The notes under the pieces are model-generated. The model had not been told where the DNA came from. It was given only the letters and a program-made list of their open reading frames with translations, and searched no databases. Positions 8,974 through 18,477 of a stretch of 64,000 nt of DNA are shown here, piece by piece (position 1 is the first letter of the stretch; each line of letters starts with the position of its first letter). This DNA comes from Micromonospora okii (GTDB taxonomy: Bacteria > Actinomycetota > Actinomycetes > Mycobacteriales > Micromonosporaceae): the NCBI RefSeq assembly GCF_020884795.1, contig NZ_BBZF01000022.1, positions 124,001-188,000 on the forward strand. Reading direction: 5' to 3'. The translations under genes and the position numbers were made by a program.

Positions 8974-11900
8974 TCAACCTTCCGTCGTCACCGGCGCGGC
9001 CTGCGCCGGGTCGAGTTCGAAACCCACCAGGGCCGTCGGCGCGGACGCCGCGACCGCGCGCCGCTCCGCCCCGACCGGCGCTACCCCGCCGGCCAGGCTC
9101 GCCCGGGCGGCGGCGTCGTCCGGGTCGATCGAGTCGTCGCTGTCGCCGACCACGCCCGCGAGCCGCCAACGGTCGCCCGTGCGGACCGTGACGCTGATCG
9201 CCCGGGCCGACTCGTCGGCCTCGACGCCGAGCACGATCCGCTGCCGGGGCCCCGGCTCGGGGGTGTGGTACCGGCCGCTGACCCGGACCCCGTCGACGTC
9301 CACCAGCACCTCGTCGCAGTCGGCGTCGCGGGCGGTCGCCTCGACCGTGACCACGATCCGGCGGACGCCGGTGGGCAGGTCCGTCACCAGCCCGTCGACC
9401 TCGGCGGCCAGCAGCGCGGCGGGCACCGGAACGTGCTCGCCGGCGCGCCGGTAGCGGGCCGGCGGACGCCACGGGTGCGGCAGCCGTACCGTCGCGCCGG
9501 CCGCGACCAGCACGCCCTCGGTCACCGGCACCAGCGGGGTGTCGGCCGCCCAGCCGGCCGCGCCGTCGGCCGGGGCCGCGGTGACCACGGCCGTGGCCGC
9601 GCCGTCGGGCAGCGCCGCGCCGGCCCGCGCCGGGCCGTCGCCGATCGGCGCCCCCGTGCTGGTGAACGTGGCCAGCCGCAGCGCCTCCCCCGCCCCCGAC
9701 TCCGCCAGCCGCAGCCGGTACCCGGCGGCGTCGGAGACGTCCCAGAGCTGGGTGTGCCCGGCGGGCAGCGCGGCCAGGTGCGGCTCCGTGGCCAGCACGG
9801 CCGGGTGCGGCCCGGCGGCGCGGCGGCCCCGGCGCTGGTCGGGCGAGACGGTGGCGCGCAGCCGGGGCGCGACCGGCGCGAGACGGCGGGCGGCGTCCTC
9901 GGGCGCGCCGCGCAGCGCCGCCACCCGGGCGGCGACCCGGGCGGCGAGGCCGGTCGGGGCGGGGGCCGACGCCCCGGCGGGCAGCGGCAGCGGGTGCGGG
10001 TCCTCCTCCTCGATCAGGGTCGACAGCGGCACGTCGCGCACCGCCCCGGGAGACCCGGCGACGGCGACCGGCGCGGCGAGCGTCACCCCGGACAGCGCGC
10101 GGACCACCGGGTCCGGGCCGCCCCGGCCGGCGGCGGCGCCGTCCCAGAGCGCGGCGGGGAAGCCGGTCGCCGCCGTGGTGGGCCGCAGCCCGGCCAGCTC
10201 GGCGGCGGCCAGCGGAGCCCACCCGGCGGCGGTGCTCCGCTCCACGACGACGGCCAGGACCGCGCGGACCCGGCCGACGCCGTGCCCGGCCGGCACCACG
10301 TCCACCTCCCGGCCGCCGGCGGTGTCGTCCGGCCGGCCCGCGCCGGCCAGCCGCCACCCGTACAGGGGCATGGCCGACTCGACGCGGACCGCGAACTCCG
10401 GTGCCGTTGACCAGGGGCGCTGCGGCGTCCCGTCCGGGCGGGAGCCGGGCGCGGGCGGCAGGGTGCCGGCGGTCACCGTCGTGGCGGTGGCCGCCCGGGC
10501 GGGGTCGCCGTTGCCCAGGTACTTCGCCGTCACCTCCGGCCAGGTCAGGTACGGCTGGGTGACCGACCGGCCGAACCGCACGGTCACCGAGGCGATGGCC
10601 AGGTCGACGGTGACGGTCCCGCGCAGCGGCGGCCCCTCGATGTGCACCCGGGCGCCCAGCGAGACGCTGACGCTGATCCGGGCGCAGGCGAAGAAGCAGA
10701 CCTTGATGGTGAAGCGGGCCCCGACCGAGACCGACACGTCGGCGACGTACTTCAGCGGGTCCCAGCTCACCATGACGTCGAGGGCCGCGGTGAACCAGAC
10801 CCGCACGGGCGATCTGTCGTACGACGCCTCCAGTCGGCCGCCCACCATCACCGTGGACGGGGTGAGGGTGAAGTACGACTGCCCCTTGACCACCACGCCG
10901 CTGCCGACGGCCCAGTTGAACCCGACCCGGGGCACCTCGGGGTAGTGGGCCGGTCGGGCGAAGGCCGGGTGGTAGCCGCCGATGGAGAGCAGCACGTCCG
11001 ACCGGTCCATCCACACCATCAGCGCGAACCCGCCGGTGAGCCGGCAGTCCCTGCTGAGCAGCCACGAGTTGCGGGTCAGCGCCGCCCGCACCGACAGCAC
11101 CCGGTCGAGGGTGCTGTACCGGGCGGCCAGCGCCAGCTCGACGTTCACGATCGCCGAGTCGGCCGACGGCAGGGCCAGGCGCATCAGGCCCAGCAGCCCC
11201 ACCTCGACGGAGCGGTCCACCGCCAGGTACGCCACGGCGGTCGTGTTGAGCAGGCCGAACGTGGAGAACTTAACCCCGGCGGCGAGCCAGAACGCGCCCC
11301 GGGCCGGCGGGATGTCGGCCGACATCCGGGCCAGCGCCGCCATCGGCCCGCCGTCGCCGGCGAACCCGCCGTCGGTGATGGCCTTGACCAGCGGGAACGC
11401 CGGTACCGCCTGCGGGTCGCTGGGCACCAGCAGCCGCCGGTTGTAGCCGGCCCCGCCGCCGAGGCCGAGCACGAACAGGTACGGCGGCCCGCCCAGCGGG
11501 GTGCCCACGGAGAGGAACACGAACAGCGAGGTGTACTCCCCGAGGCTGTCCCTCGGCCGGGCGTACGAGCCGACCGCGGTGAGCCCCCGCCCGGCCAGGT
11601 CCACCGACAGCATCCCGTCGTACTGGACGCCGCCGCCCGCGCCGACGGCCTTGCGCAGCCCACCGGCGATCGACACCGATGGGGAGCTGAACGACACCGA
11701 CAGGCCGGCCAGGTCGAGCTGCCAGGTCCGCAGGTCGGTGGGGGTGCGCAGGGGCACCAGCACCGACAGGTCGTCCACGTCCAGGGTGAGCCCGGAGATC
11801 GCCACCCCGCCGTCGATCGCCATGCCGATCTTGCCCGGCCCGGCGGTCGCCTGCTGGTAGAGCAGGGCGATCTCGGCGATGTGCAGCGGCCCGAAGCCGC

Positions 11901-14900
11901 GCTGGATGTCGAAGCGGGCCTCCGTGCGCCCGCCGAAGAGCACCTGCCAGCGGGTGCCGGCGCGGGCCACCGTCAGGTCCAGCGGCGGGTTGACCGGGGA
12001 CGGGTCGCCGCTGCCGTCGCTCTGCAACAGCGACGCGGCGACCGGGTTGCCGCCCGCGCCGGAGGCCACCGGGAAGCCCAGCCCTTCCAGCGCCAGCGCG
12101 CCGTCGAGCACCGGCGGCCGGCGCAGCGCGCCCGCCCCGGTCAGCGGGATGTCGGCGCGCACGTGCCCGGCGACCGCGCCGAGCCGGAACCCGCCGGTGT
12201 CCACCAGCGCCGCGCCGGGCGCGGCGGCGGCCACCCGCACGCCGAACCCGCCCAGCCGCAGCACCGGCGCGACGACCGGGGCGGCCGGGTCGGTGAGGTC
12301 CAGCAGCAGCAGGCCGGTGCCCCGGCCGGTCTCCCCCCAGCCGGGATCGAGCCCGGCCGGCAGGGCGAAGCGCAGCACCACGGCCACGTCGCCGACGGCC
12401 ACCGGCAGGTCCCCGCGCACCGCGAGCCCGTACCGGGCGCCGTCGGCGACCACCCGCAGCGCCAGGTCGCCCGGCAGCGGGACGTCGACCCCGGCGACGG
12501 CGTCGAGCAGCCCCTTCAGCAGGGCCGGCGGGGCAGGCAGGCTGGTGGACATCCGCAGCCCGTCCGGGTGCGGCACCGCCACCCCGACGGCGCTGAGGAG
12601 CTGCGCGGTGCTGCGCCCGCCGGCCCACAGCGGCCGGTCCAGCCACGGCCGCGCGGCGCGCAGGGCGAGGGTGCCGGCCAGCGGCACCACCGTCTGCTCC
12701 ACGAGGCGGCGCACCTCGGCCTCCGAGGGCAGGACGACCTGGGGGGCCAGCCGCACCGACAGCTCCCCGGTTCCGGCGGCGTCGCTGCCGAGCAGCCCGA
12801 GCCGCACGCCGACCTCGGCGGGGCCGGCGGAGACGGCGAGCCGCCCGCGCAGCACGATGCCGAACCCGGTGTCGACGGCCGCGCCGACGGTCAGGGCGGC
12901 GGTGACGGCGGGGTGGGCGTACCCGACGACGACGTCGCCGGTCAGCGCCCCGGCGGTGAGGCCGGCGGCGCGCAGCTCCACCGTGGGCGGGGCCGCGCCG
13001 AGGTCGACCCGCAGCGCCAGGCCCGCGCCCAGCGGCCCGTCGGCGCGGACCACCAGCAGTCCGGGCCGGGCCGGGTCCTGCGCGGGCACCCGGTCGGCGC
13101 CGAGGACCCGGCGCAGCACGGCGGCCAGCGCCGGGCCGGCGTGCCTGCCCAGGTCGGCGAGGCCGCCGGCGGCCAGCTCCTCGGCCAGGTCGGCCAGGGC
13201 GCCGGCCCGGGCCGCGAAGCCGTGCGGCGCGGCGGCCGGGTCGTACACCCCGAGGGCTTCCAGGGCCGCGAGCGCGTCGTCGAGGATCGCCGGCCGGGGG
13301 GTACGCGCCCCCACGGCGGCCACCAACCGGTCGAGCACCTCCGGCAGGAGGCGCTGGGCGGCGGCGTCGACGAGGTCGTCCATGCCGGACACGGCGGGCA
13401 GCAGGGTGAGCGTGGCGCCCAGCCCGACCGGGGTGACGGCCAGGGCCAGCCCGGCGGGGTCGGCGCCGAGGCGCAGCTCCACGGCGTCCCAGTCGCCGGG
13501 CAGCGGCACGCGCAGGGCGAGGTCGCCGGCGGGGCGCACCTGCCGGGCGCCGTCGACGTCCAGGCGCAGCCCGACGCCGAGGGTGGCCGGCCGACCGTCG
13601 GCGGCCCACAGCTCGACGGGGGCGGCGGTGCCGACGGTCAGCCGCAGCCGCCGGTCCGCGCCGGTGCCGACGTCGGCGAGGTCGACGGTGAGGCCACCGG
13701 GCAGGGTCAGCGTGTGCGCCGGGTCGTCGGCCAGGCCGAGCGGCCCGGCGGCCAGCCGCAGCACGTCGGCCAGGGGCCCCGCGAGCGGCGGCCTCCCCGG
13801 CTCCGGGGCGAACGTCTCGGCCAGCCACCCGCCGGGGAGGGTCAGCAGCCGGCTCAGGGTGCCGACCTGCACGCCGGGGCCGGCGAGCTGCTCCAGCAGC
13901 ACGCCGAGGGCGGAGTCGACCAGCAGCCGGGGCAGCAGCGGGGCGAGCCGTGCCGCCAGGTCCGGCGGGGCCGGGGCCAGCTCCACCGGCCCGTCCAGCC
14001 AGGACGTGTCCAGCGTCAGCCGGCCGTCGCCGGCGGTCAGCCGCAGCGCCCCGACGCCCAGCGCGGCGCGGGCGGTGGGCCGCGCGTCGCCGAGCGTGAC
14101 CGTGGTCGAGCCGGTGAAGCGGGCGCCGTGGCCCAGCCGCAGCCCGTCGCCGACGGTGCGGGCGGTCAGCCGCCACGGCCCCGGCTCCAGCAGCAGCTCG
14201 ACCGGCAGGTTCGGCAGCCGCCGCCGCCACGGCCCGACGCCGTCGGCCGCCCCGGGGTCACGGGCCAGCCCGAGCAGGCCGGCGGCGCGGTCGACGAGCG
14301 CGGGGAGCCGGGCGGCGAGGAAGGCGGCCGGGTCGTCGGTCAGCGCGGCCGTCGCGTCGGCGAGCACGGCGGCGGGCTGCCCGCCGGTGGCCCGCCGCAG
14401 GACGCCGAGGGCGGCCAGCGCGTCGAGCAGCCGGGCCAGCCGGCCGCCGGGGCGGGCGGCGCGGTCCAGCTCGCGGACGAGGGCGTCGAGCAGCGGTGGG
14501 GTGCGCGGGTCGGCGAGGTCCACCACGGCGGCGGCCTCGCCCCGCACCGCGACGTCGTGCAGCAGCACGGCGACCGAGGTGCGGCCGGCGGCGACGCTGG
14601 CCTCCACGGTCCAGGCGCGCACCCGCGCGTCGAGGGGTCGACCGTCGCCGGGGCCGCCGAGCAGCCAGCCGTCCGGCCGGCTCACCCGCAGCCGCACCTC
14701 CAGCGCGGGAGCTGCGCCGTCGGCGTCGGCGTCGGGCAGCAGCGCCACCCGGCCGAGGCCGAGCCGCACGTCGGCGGTGACCTCGGGGTCGCCGGGCTGC
14801 GCCGGCCCCAGGTCCAGCCCGAGCCGGACGGCCCCGGCGGCGGCCGTGGGCAGGTCGGGCGCGGCGGCGGAGGTGTGCCAGGTCAGCGCGTTGGCCAGCA

Positions 14901-17900
14901 GCTCGCGCAGGTCGGCGCGGAGGCGGCCGTGGACGGCCAGCGTCGGCACGGCGGGGGCGGCGGTGGGCGGGGCCCAGCGGGCGAAGGCCGCCGCCGGCAG
15001 GGGCAGCGCCGCCGGGGCCTGGCCGGGGGGTGTCGCCGCGTACCCGTCGAGGAGCTGGCCGAGCAGCCGCAGCGCGGCGTCGACGGCCGGGCCGTCCGGG
15101 GTGCCGGCGGGGGCGAGCAGCCGGGCGAGGCGCACCCCGTCGGCTACCACCGGGGCGTCGACGGGCAGCACCGCGTTGTCCGCCGGGGTGCCGACGGTGG
15201 TCAGCCCGAGGACCTCGCCGGGCACGGTGGCGGCGAGCCGCCGGGCTACCTGGCCGAGGTAGGAGTGCCCGACCAGGACGGTGCGCACCCCGGGGCGGGT
15301 GGCCCGTACCGCGTCGTGGACCCGGCGCAGCGCGGCCAGGGCCGTCGCGGCGGGCAGCGTCCCGTCGTCGCCGAGGTCCACCACGTACCAGCGGGCGGCG
15401 GTCAGCGCGCCGAGGTCGACGCGCTCGGGCGACGTCCCGGGCACCCGCAGGTCGACCCGGCACACGTCGGCGGCGGTGACGCCCTCCAGCAGCGCCTCCC
15501 AGGGCCGGGCCCCGGCCAGCGGCGGCGCCAGCAGCAGTACCGCCCAGCCGTCGCCCGCTGCGGCGGTGTACTCGGCGATCGACGCGCGCACCTGCGCCAC
15601 CGTCGCCGGGGCGGCCGGCAGGTCGTGGTGGGCGGCGTCGACGAGGTCGCCGACCCGGAGCCCGGCCGCCGCGGAGGCGTCGGCGGCCACCAGCCCGTCG
15701 CCCTCGGCGAGGAGCTCCGCCAGGGCGTCGACGGCGAGCGCGGCGTGGGCGGGGTCGACGGCCGACAGCAGCGCGTCGAGCTCCGGCCGGTACGCGCCGG
15801 CCAGCCGACCGGCGGCCAGCACGTCGGCCCCGGTCAGCGGGTCGCGGGGGGCGGCCTCCGCCCCGGCGGCGGACTCGGTCTCGGTCTCGGGGACGGTGAG
15901 GTAGCGCTCCAGCAGCGGGTCCAGCGCCCAGGCGGCCGGCGGTCCGGCGGGCTCCAGCCAGGTCAGCAGCTCGACGCCGTCCCCGCCGGCCCGGTGCAGG
16001 GGCACCCGCCAGGGCACGACCGGCGTGCCGGAGCCGTCGACCGGCAGGTCCGGCGCGGGCAGCGGCTGGCCGGGCAGCGCCGGCAGCCGGTCGGTGAGCA
16101 GCGCCTGCACCAGCTCCAGCAGGCGGCGCAGGGGCGGCCCGGCGGGGGCCGTGCCGCCGGCCGCGTCCCGGGCCAGCGCCGCCAGCCAGGCGCGGACGGC
16201 GTCGGCGGGCCCGGCCAGCAGGCTGGTCAGGTCGTCCGGGTCGGGCGGGAGCAGGGCCGGCACGCCCGCCGACCCGCCGGTGGCGTCGGGCCCGCCGAGG
16301 CCGACCAGCGCCAGCAGATCGCGGGCGGCCGGGCCGCCCCAGGAGGCCGCGACGCGGGACAGCAGCGCCCGCGTCGCCGCCCAGAGGGTGCCGGCCGGAA
16401 TGCCGAGCCCCAGGTCGGGCCGGGTCGGATCGACCGGGCCGGCGGCGGGCAGCCGCAGGTCCCCGAGGGGGTACGGGGTGCCGTCGACCACGACGGTCAG
16501 GCCCCGCGCGATCGCGGCGGCGGTGACCGGCGCGCCGAGCGACCAGCCGGCCTCGACGCGCACGGACTCGGTACGGACGGTCACGGGGCCCACGACCGGC
16601 GTGGCGGCGGCGAACTCGGCGGCGACGGTGGCCGAGCCGAGCCAGGTGGCGGCGCCCGAGTCGGGGGCGAGGGGCACGGTGAGCAGGGTCAGCCGCGCGT
16701 CGGCCCGCCACGGCCGCGCCGGGTCGAGCACGGCCCCGGCGGCGAGGCCGAGCCCGAGGACGAGCACGGGCGCGCCCGGCGTGCCGGCGTCCCACAGCGA
16801 CAGGCGGGTGGCCAGCGCGGTCCCGGTGAAGGCCGGCAGGTCGACCTGCCAGGGGTCGGCGGCGGTGCCGGCGCCGGTGACGACCGGGGCGGACACCCCG
16901 GCCAGCCGGGCCAGGTCGGCCAGCACGGGCGCCCAGCCCTGCGGGGTGGCCCGCAGGGCCCGGTAGTACCCGGCGACGGCGGCGGCCGGCGCGGTGGTCA
17001 GCAGGCCCAGGTCGACGCCCGGGGTGGTGCCGAGGCCGACGAGCCGGCGCAGGGCGGCGACCGGCCCGGCCGCCGGGCCGAGGCCGGCGTCGATCGCCTC
17101 GGTGAGCAGCGACTGGGCGGCGGCGGTCAGCGAGCGGGCGTCGGTGAGGTCCACCAGCGGCAGCTCGGTGGGGGTGCCGTCGAGGTCGATCAGGACGTCA
17201 CGCAGCTCCAGCAGCGGCCGGACGGCCCGGTCGGCGGCGGTGTACCGCACGCCGGCGCGCAGCCGGCCGACCCGGAACCCGCCGGCCGGCTCCCCGGCGG
17301 CCGGGAACAGCCGCCCGCCGGAGGCGGGGGAGGTGAGGACGAGGTCGAGCCGTTCGAAGAGGGTGACCGGGGTGGCGTCGCCGAGCGGCATCACCAGCAG
17401 GACGGCGTCGCCGTCCACGCGGGCGTCGACGCCGGTGCCGACGTAGCCGACCCGGACGCCCCACACCAGCGCCGTGCTCCCGGTCGCGGGGTCGGCGCGC
17501 ACGGCGACGGTCAGCGCGACGGCGGGGGTGTCGAGCAGCTCGAACACCATCGGGTCGGCCTCGGTGGGCAGCGCGGTGCGGCCCGAGGCGGGGCGGCCGA
17601 GCAGTTGGCCGAGCGAGTCGAGCCAGGCGACCAGGCCGGGCTCGCCCGCCTCGGTGCGGGAGGTGACCAGGCCGGCGAGCCAGTCGCGGAAGGCCGCCGG
17701 CCCCTCGGCGAGGCGGTCCATCGGCAGCGGGGGCATCCCGGGCGTCAGGCCGAGCAGCCCGGGCAGGTGCTCGGCGACCAACCGGACCGGCTCGGGGATC
17801 GTGCCGGAGAGCTCCGCCAGGACCAGCCGCAGCAGGGCGGTCACCAGGGTGGCGGCGCCCGCGCTGCCCGTGCCGGGGTCCAGCACCAGCGGCGCGGAGG

Positions 17901-18477
17901 TGCCCGGCAGCCCGGTGACGGTGACGGTCAGCCGGGTCCGCGCCTCGTGCGGCGGGGCCACCAGCAGGACGGCGGCCTCGGCGGTGGCGCCGGTGTCGCC
18001 CAGTGGGGTGCGGACCCGCAGCCGCACGGGGTGCTCCGGGGTGGCGGCGACGGGCCGGACGGTGTCCCCGTCGGCGACGAGCAGGTCGAGCTGCGCGGTG
18101 ACGCCGGGCCCGCCGGCGATCGGCCCGCCCTCGGCCGCCAGGCCGAGGGTCAGCCGCCCCGAACCCTCCTCGCGTACGCGCAGGAAGAGCTGCCCCTTGC
18201 CGTCCGAGGCGAGCAGCGGCACGTGCCGGGTGCGCACCCCCAGCGGGTCCGTCGCGACGGCGGGGAAGCGCGGGTCGTCCTGCGGCAGCAGCGCGGCGAC
18301 GGCCCGCACCAGCGCGGCCCGCTGGTCGGCGTCGCTGACGAGCCTGCCGACGCGGCCCCACGGGTCGGTGAAGAACGTCTCGTCGAGCCGGGTTCCCCCG
18401 CCCGTGGTGGGGACCAGCAGGCCGAGGGCGGTGCCCAGGTCGGTGAGGTCGGCGTCGAGTCCGTCGACGGTGATCAT
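8974..18477 (-). CDS. Giant DUF6603-type protein with embedded alpha/beta hydrolase (3167 aa)
   Basis: One uninterrupted 9.5-kb frame starting at MITVDGLDADL; the ATG overlaps the preceding stop (ATGA). Residues ~1-900 are built of beta-rich modules in which short amphipathic strands alternate with helices. Residues ~1000-1130 contain an alpha/beta-hydrolase signature: TVLVGHSYLGQ with Ser1072 in a GxSxG, preceded by a Rossmann-like strand (WYVVDLGDDG) and followed by EVLGLTTVGTPADN. Residues ~1200-2150 return to repeated strand-rich units such as LRLTVGTAAPVELWAADG. About 2170-2640 I recognise DUF6603 (SIGGYHPAF, RVGFNWAVGSG, YFTLTPSTVMVGGRLEA, ending in VRFG). The last 500 residues are Pro/Ala-rich with beta stretches. 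No signal peptide or membrane helix. Function unknown; a long beta-groove or scaffold is my guess. Confidence 0.85.
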   Translation of the reverse strand: MITVDGLDADLTDLGTALGLLVPTTGGGTRLDETFFTDPWGRVGRLVSDADQRAALVRAVAALLPQDDPRFPAVATDPLGVRTRHVPLLASDGKGQLFLRVREEGSGRLTLGLAAEGGPIAGGPGVTAQLDLLVADGDTVRPVAATPEHPVRLRVRTPLGDTGATAEAAVLLVAPPHEARTRLTVTVTGLPGTSAPLVLDPGTGSAGAATLVTALLRLVLAELSGTIPEPVRLVAEHLPGLLGLTPGMPPLPMDRLAEGPAAFRDWLAGLVTSRTEAGEPGLVAWLDSLGQLLGRPASGRTALPTEADPMVFELLDTPAVALTVAVRADPATGSTALVWGVRVGYVGTGVDARVDGDAVLLVMPLGDATPVTLFERLDLVLTSPASGGRLFPAAGEPAGGFRVGRLRAGVRYTAADRAVRPLLELRDVLIDLDGTPTELPLVDLTDARSLTAAAQSLLTEAIDAGLGPAAGPVAALRRLVGLGTTPGVDLGLLTTAPAAAVAGYYRALRATPQGWAPVLADLARLAGVSAPVVTGAGTAADPWQVDLPAFTGTALATRLSLWDAGTPGAPVLVLGLGLAAGAVLDPARPWRADARLTLLTVPLAPDSGAATWLGSATVAAEFAAATPVVGPVTVRTESVRVEAGWSLGAPVTAAAIARGLTVVVDGTPYPLGDLRLPAAGPVDPTRPDLGLGIPAGTLWAATRALLSRVAASWGGPAARDLLALVGLGGPDATGGSAGVPALLPPDPDDLTSLLAGPADAVRAWLAALARDAAGGTAPAGPPLRRLLELVQALLTDRLPALPGQPLPAPDLPVDGSGTPVVPWRVPLHRAGGDGVELLTWLEPAGPPAAWALDPLLERYLTVPETETESAAGAEAAPRDPLTGADVLAAGRLAGAYRPELDALLSAVDPAHAALAVDALAELLAEGDGLVAADASAAAGLRVGDLVDAAHHDLPAAPATVAQVRASIAEYTAAAGDGWAVLLLAPPLAGARPWEALLEGVTAADVCRVDLRVPGTSPERVDLGALTAARWYVVDLGDDGTLPAATALAALRRVHDAVRATRPGVRTVLVGHSYLGQVARRLAATVPGEVLGLTTVGTPADNAVLPVDAPVVADGVRLARLLAPAGTPDGPAVDAALRLLGQLLDGYAATPPGQAPAALPLPAAAFARWAPPTAAPAVPTLAVHGRLRADLRELLANALTWHTSAAAPDLPTAAAGAVRLGLDLGPAQPGDPEVTADVRLGLGRVALLPDADADGAAPALEVRLRVSRPDGWLLGGPGDGRPLDARVRAWTVEASVAAGRTSVAVLLHDVAVRGEAAAVVDLADPRTPPLLDALVRELDRAARPGGRLARLLDALAALGVLRRATGGQPAAVLADATAALTDDPAAFLAARLPALVDRAAGLLGLARDPGAADGVGPWRRRLPNLPVELLLEPGPWRLTARTVGDGLRLGHGARFTGSTTVTLGDARPTARAALGVGALRLTAGDGRLTLDTSWLDGPVELAPAPPDLAARLAPLLPRLLVDSALGVLLEQLAGPGVQVGTLSRLLTLPGGWLAETFAPEPGRPPLAGPLADVLRLAAGPLGLADDPAHTLTLPGGLTVDLADVGTGADRRLRLTVGTAAPVELWAADGRPATLGVGLRLDVDGARQVRPAGDLALRVPLPGDWDAVELRLGADPAGLALAVTPVGLGATLTLLPAVSGMDDLVDAAAQRLLPEVLDRLVAAVGARTPRPAILDDALAALEALGVYDPAAAPHGFAARAGALADLAEELAAGGLADLGRHAGPALAAVLRRVLGADRVPAQDPARPGLLVVRADGPLGAGLALRVDLGAAPPTVELRAAGLTAGALTGDVVVGYAHPAVTAALTVGAAVDTGFGIVLRGRLAVSAGPAEVGVRLGLLGSDAAGTGELSVRLAPQVVLPSEAEVRRLVEQTVVPLAGTLALRAARPWLDRPLWAGGRSTAQLLSAVGVAVPHPDGLRMSTSLPAPPALLKGLLDAVAGVDVPLPGDLALRVVADGARYGLAVRGDLPVAVGDVAVVLRFALPAGLDPGWGETGRGTGLLLLDLTDPAAPVVAPVLRLGGFGVRVAAAAPGAALVDTGGFRLGAVAGHVRADIPLTGAGALRRPPVLDGALALEGLGFPVASGAGGNPVAASLLQSDGSGDPSPVNPPLDLTVARAGTRWQVLFGGRTEARFDIQRGFGPLHIAEIALLYQQATAGPGKIGMAIDGGVAISGLTLDVDDLSVLVPLRTPTDLRTWQLDLAGLSVSFSSPSVSIAGGLRKAVGAGGGVQYDGMLSVDLAGRGLTAVGSYARPRDSLGEYTSLFVFLSVGTPLGGPPYLFVLGLGGGAGYNRRLLVPSDPQAVPAFPLVKAITDGGFAGDGGPMAALARMSADIPPARGAFWLAAGVKFSTFGLLNTTAVAYLAVDRSVEVGLLGLMRLALPSADSAIVNVELALAARYSTLDRVLSVRAALTRNSWLLSRDCRLTGGFALMVWMDRSDVLLSIGGYHPAFARPAHYPEVPRVGFNWAVGSGVVVKGQSYFTLTPSTVMVGGRLEASYDRSPVRVWFTAALDVMVSWDPLKYVADVSVSVGARFTIKVCFFACARISVSVSLGARVHIEGPPLRGTVTVDLAIASVTVRFGRSVTQPYLTWPEVTAKYLGNGDPARAATATTVTAGTLPPAPGSRPDGTPQRPWSTAPEFAVRVESAMPLYGWRLAGAGRPDDTAGGREVDVVPAGHGVGRVRAVLAVVVERSTAAGWAPLAAAELAGLRPTTAATGFPAALWDGAAAGRGGPDPVVRALSGVTLAAPVAVAGSPGAVRDVPLSTLIEEEDPHPLPLPAGASAPAPTGLAARVAARVAALRGAPEDAARRLAPVAPRLRATVSPDQRRGRRAAGPHPAVLATEPHLAALPAGHTQLWDVSDAAGYRLRLAESGAGEALRLATFTSTGAPIGDGPARAGAALPDGAATAVVTAAPADGAAGWAADTPLVPVTEGVLVAAGATVRLPHPWRPPARYRRAGEHVPVPAALLAAEVDGLVTDLPTGVRRIVVTVEATARDADCDEVLVDVDGVRVSGRYHTPEPGPRQRIVLGVEADESARAISVTVRTGDRWRLAGVVGDSDDSIDPDDAAARASLAGGVAPVGAERRAVAASAPTALVGFELDPAQAAPVTTEG

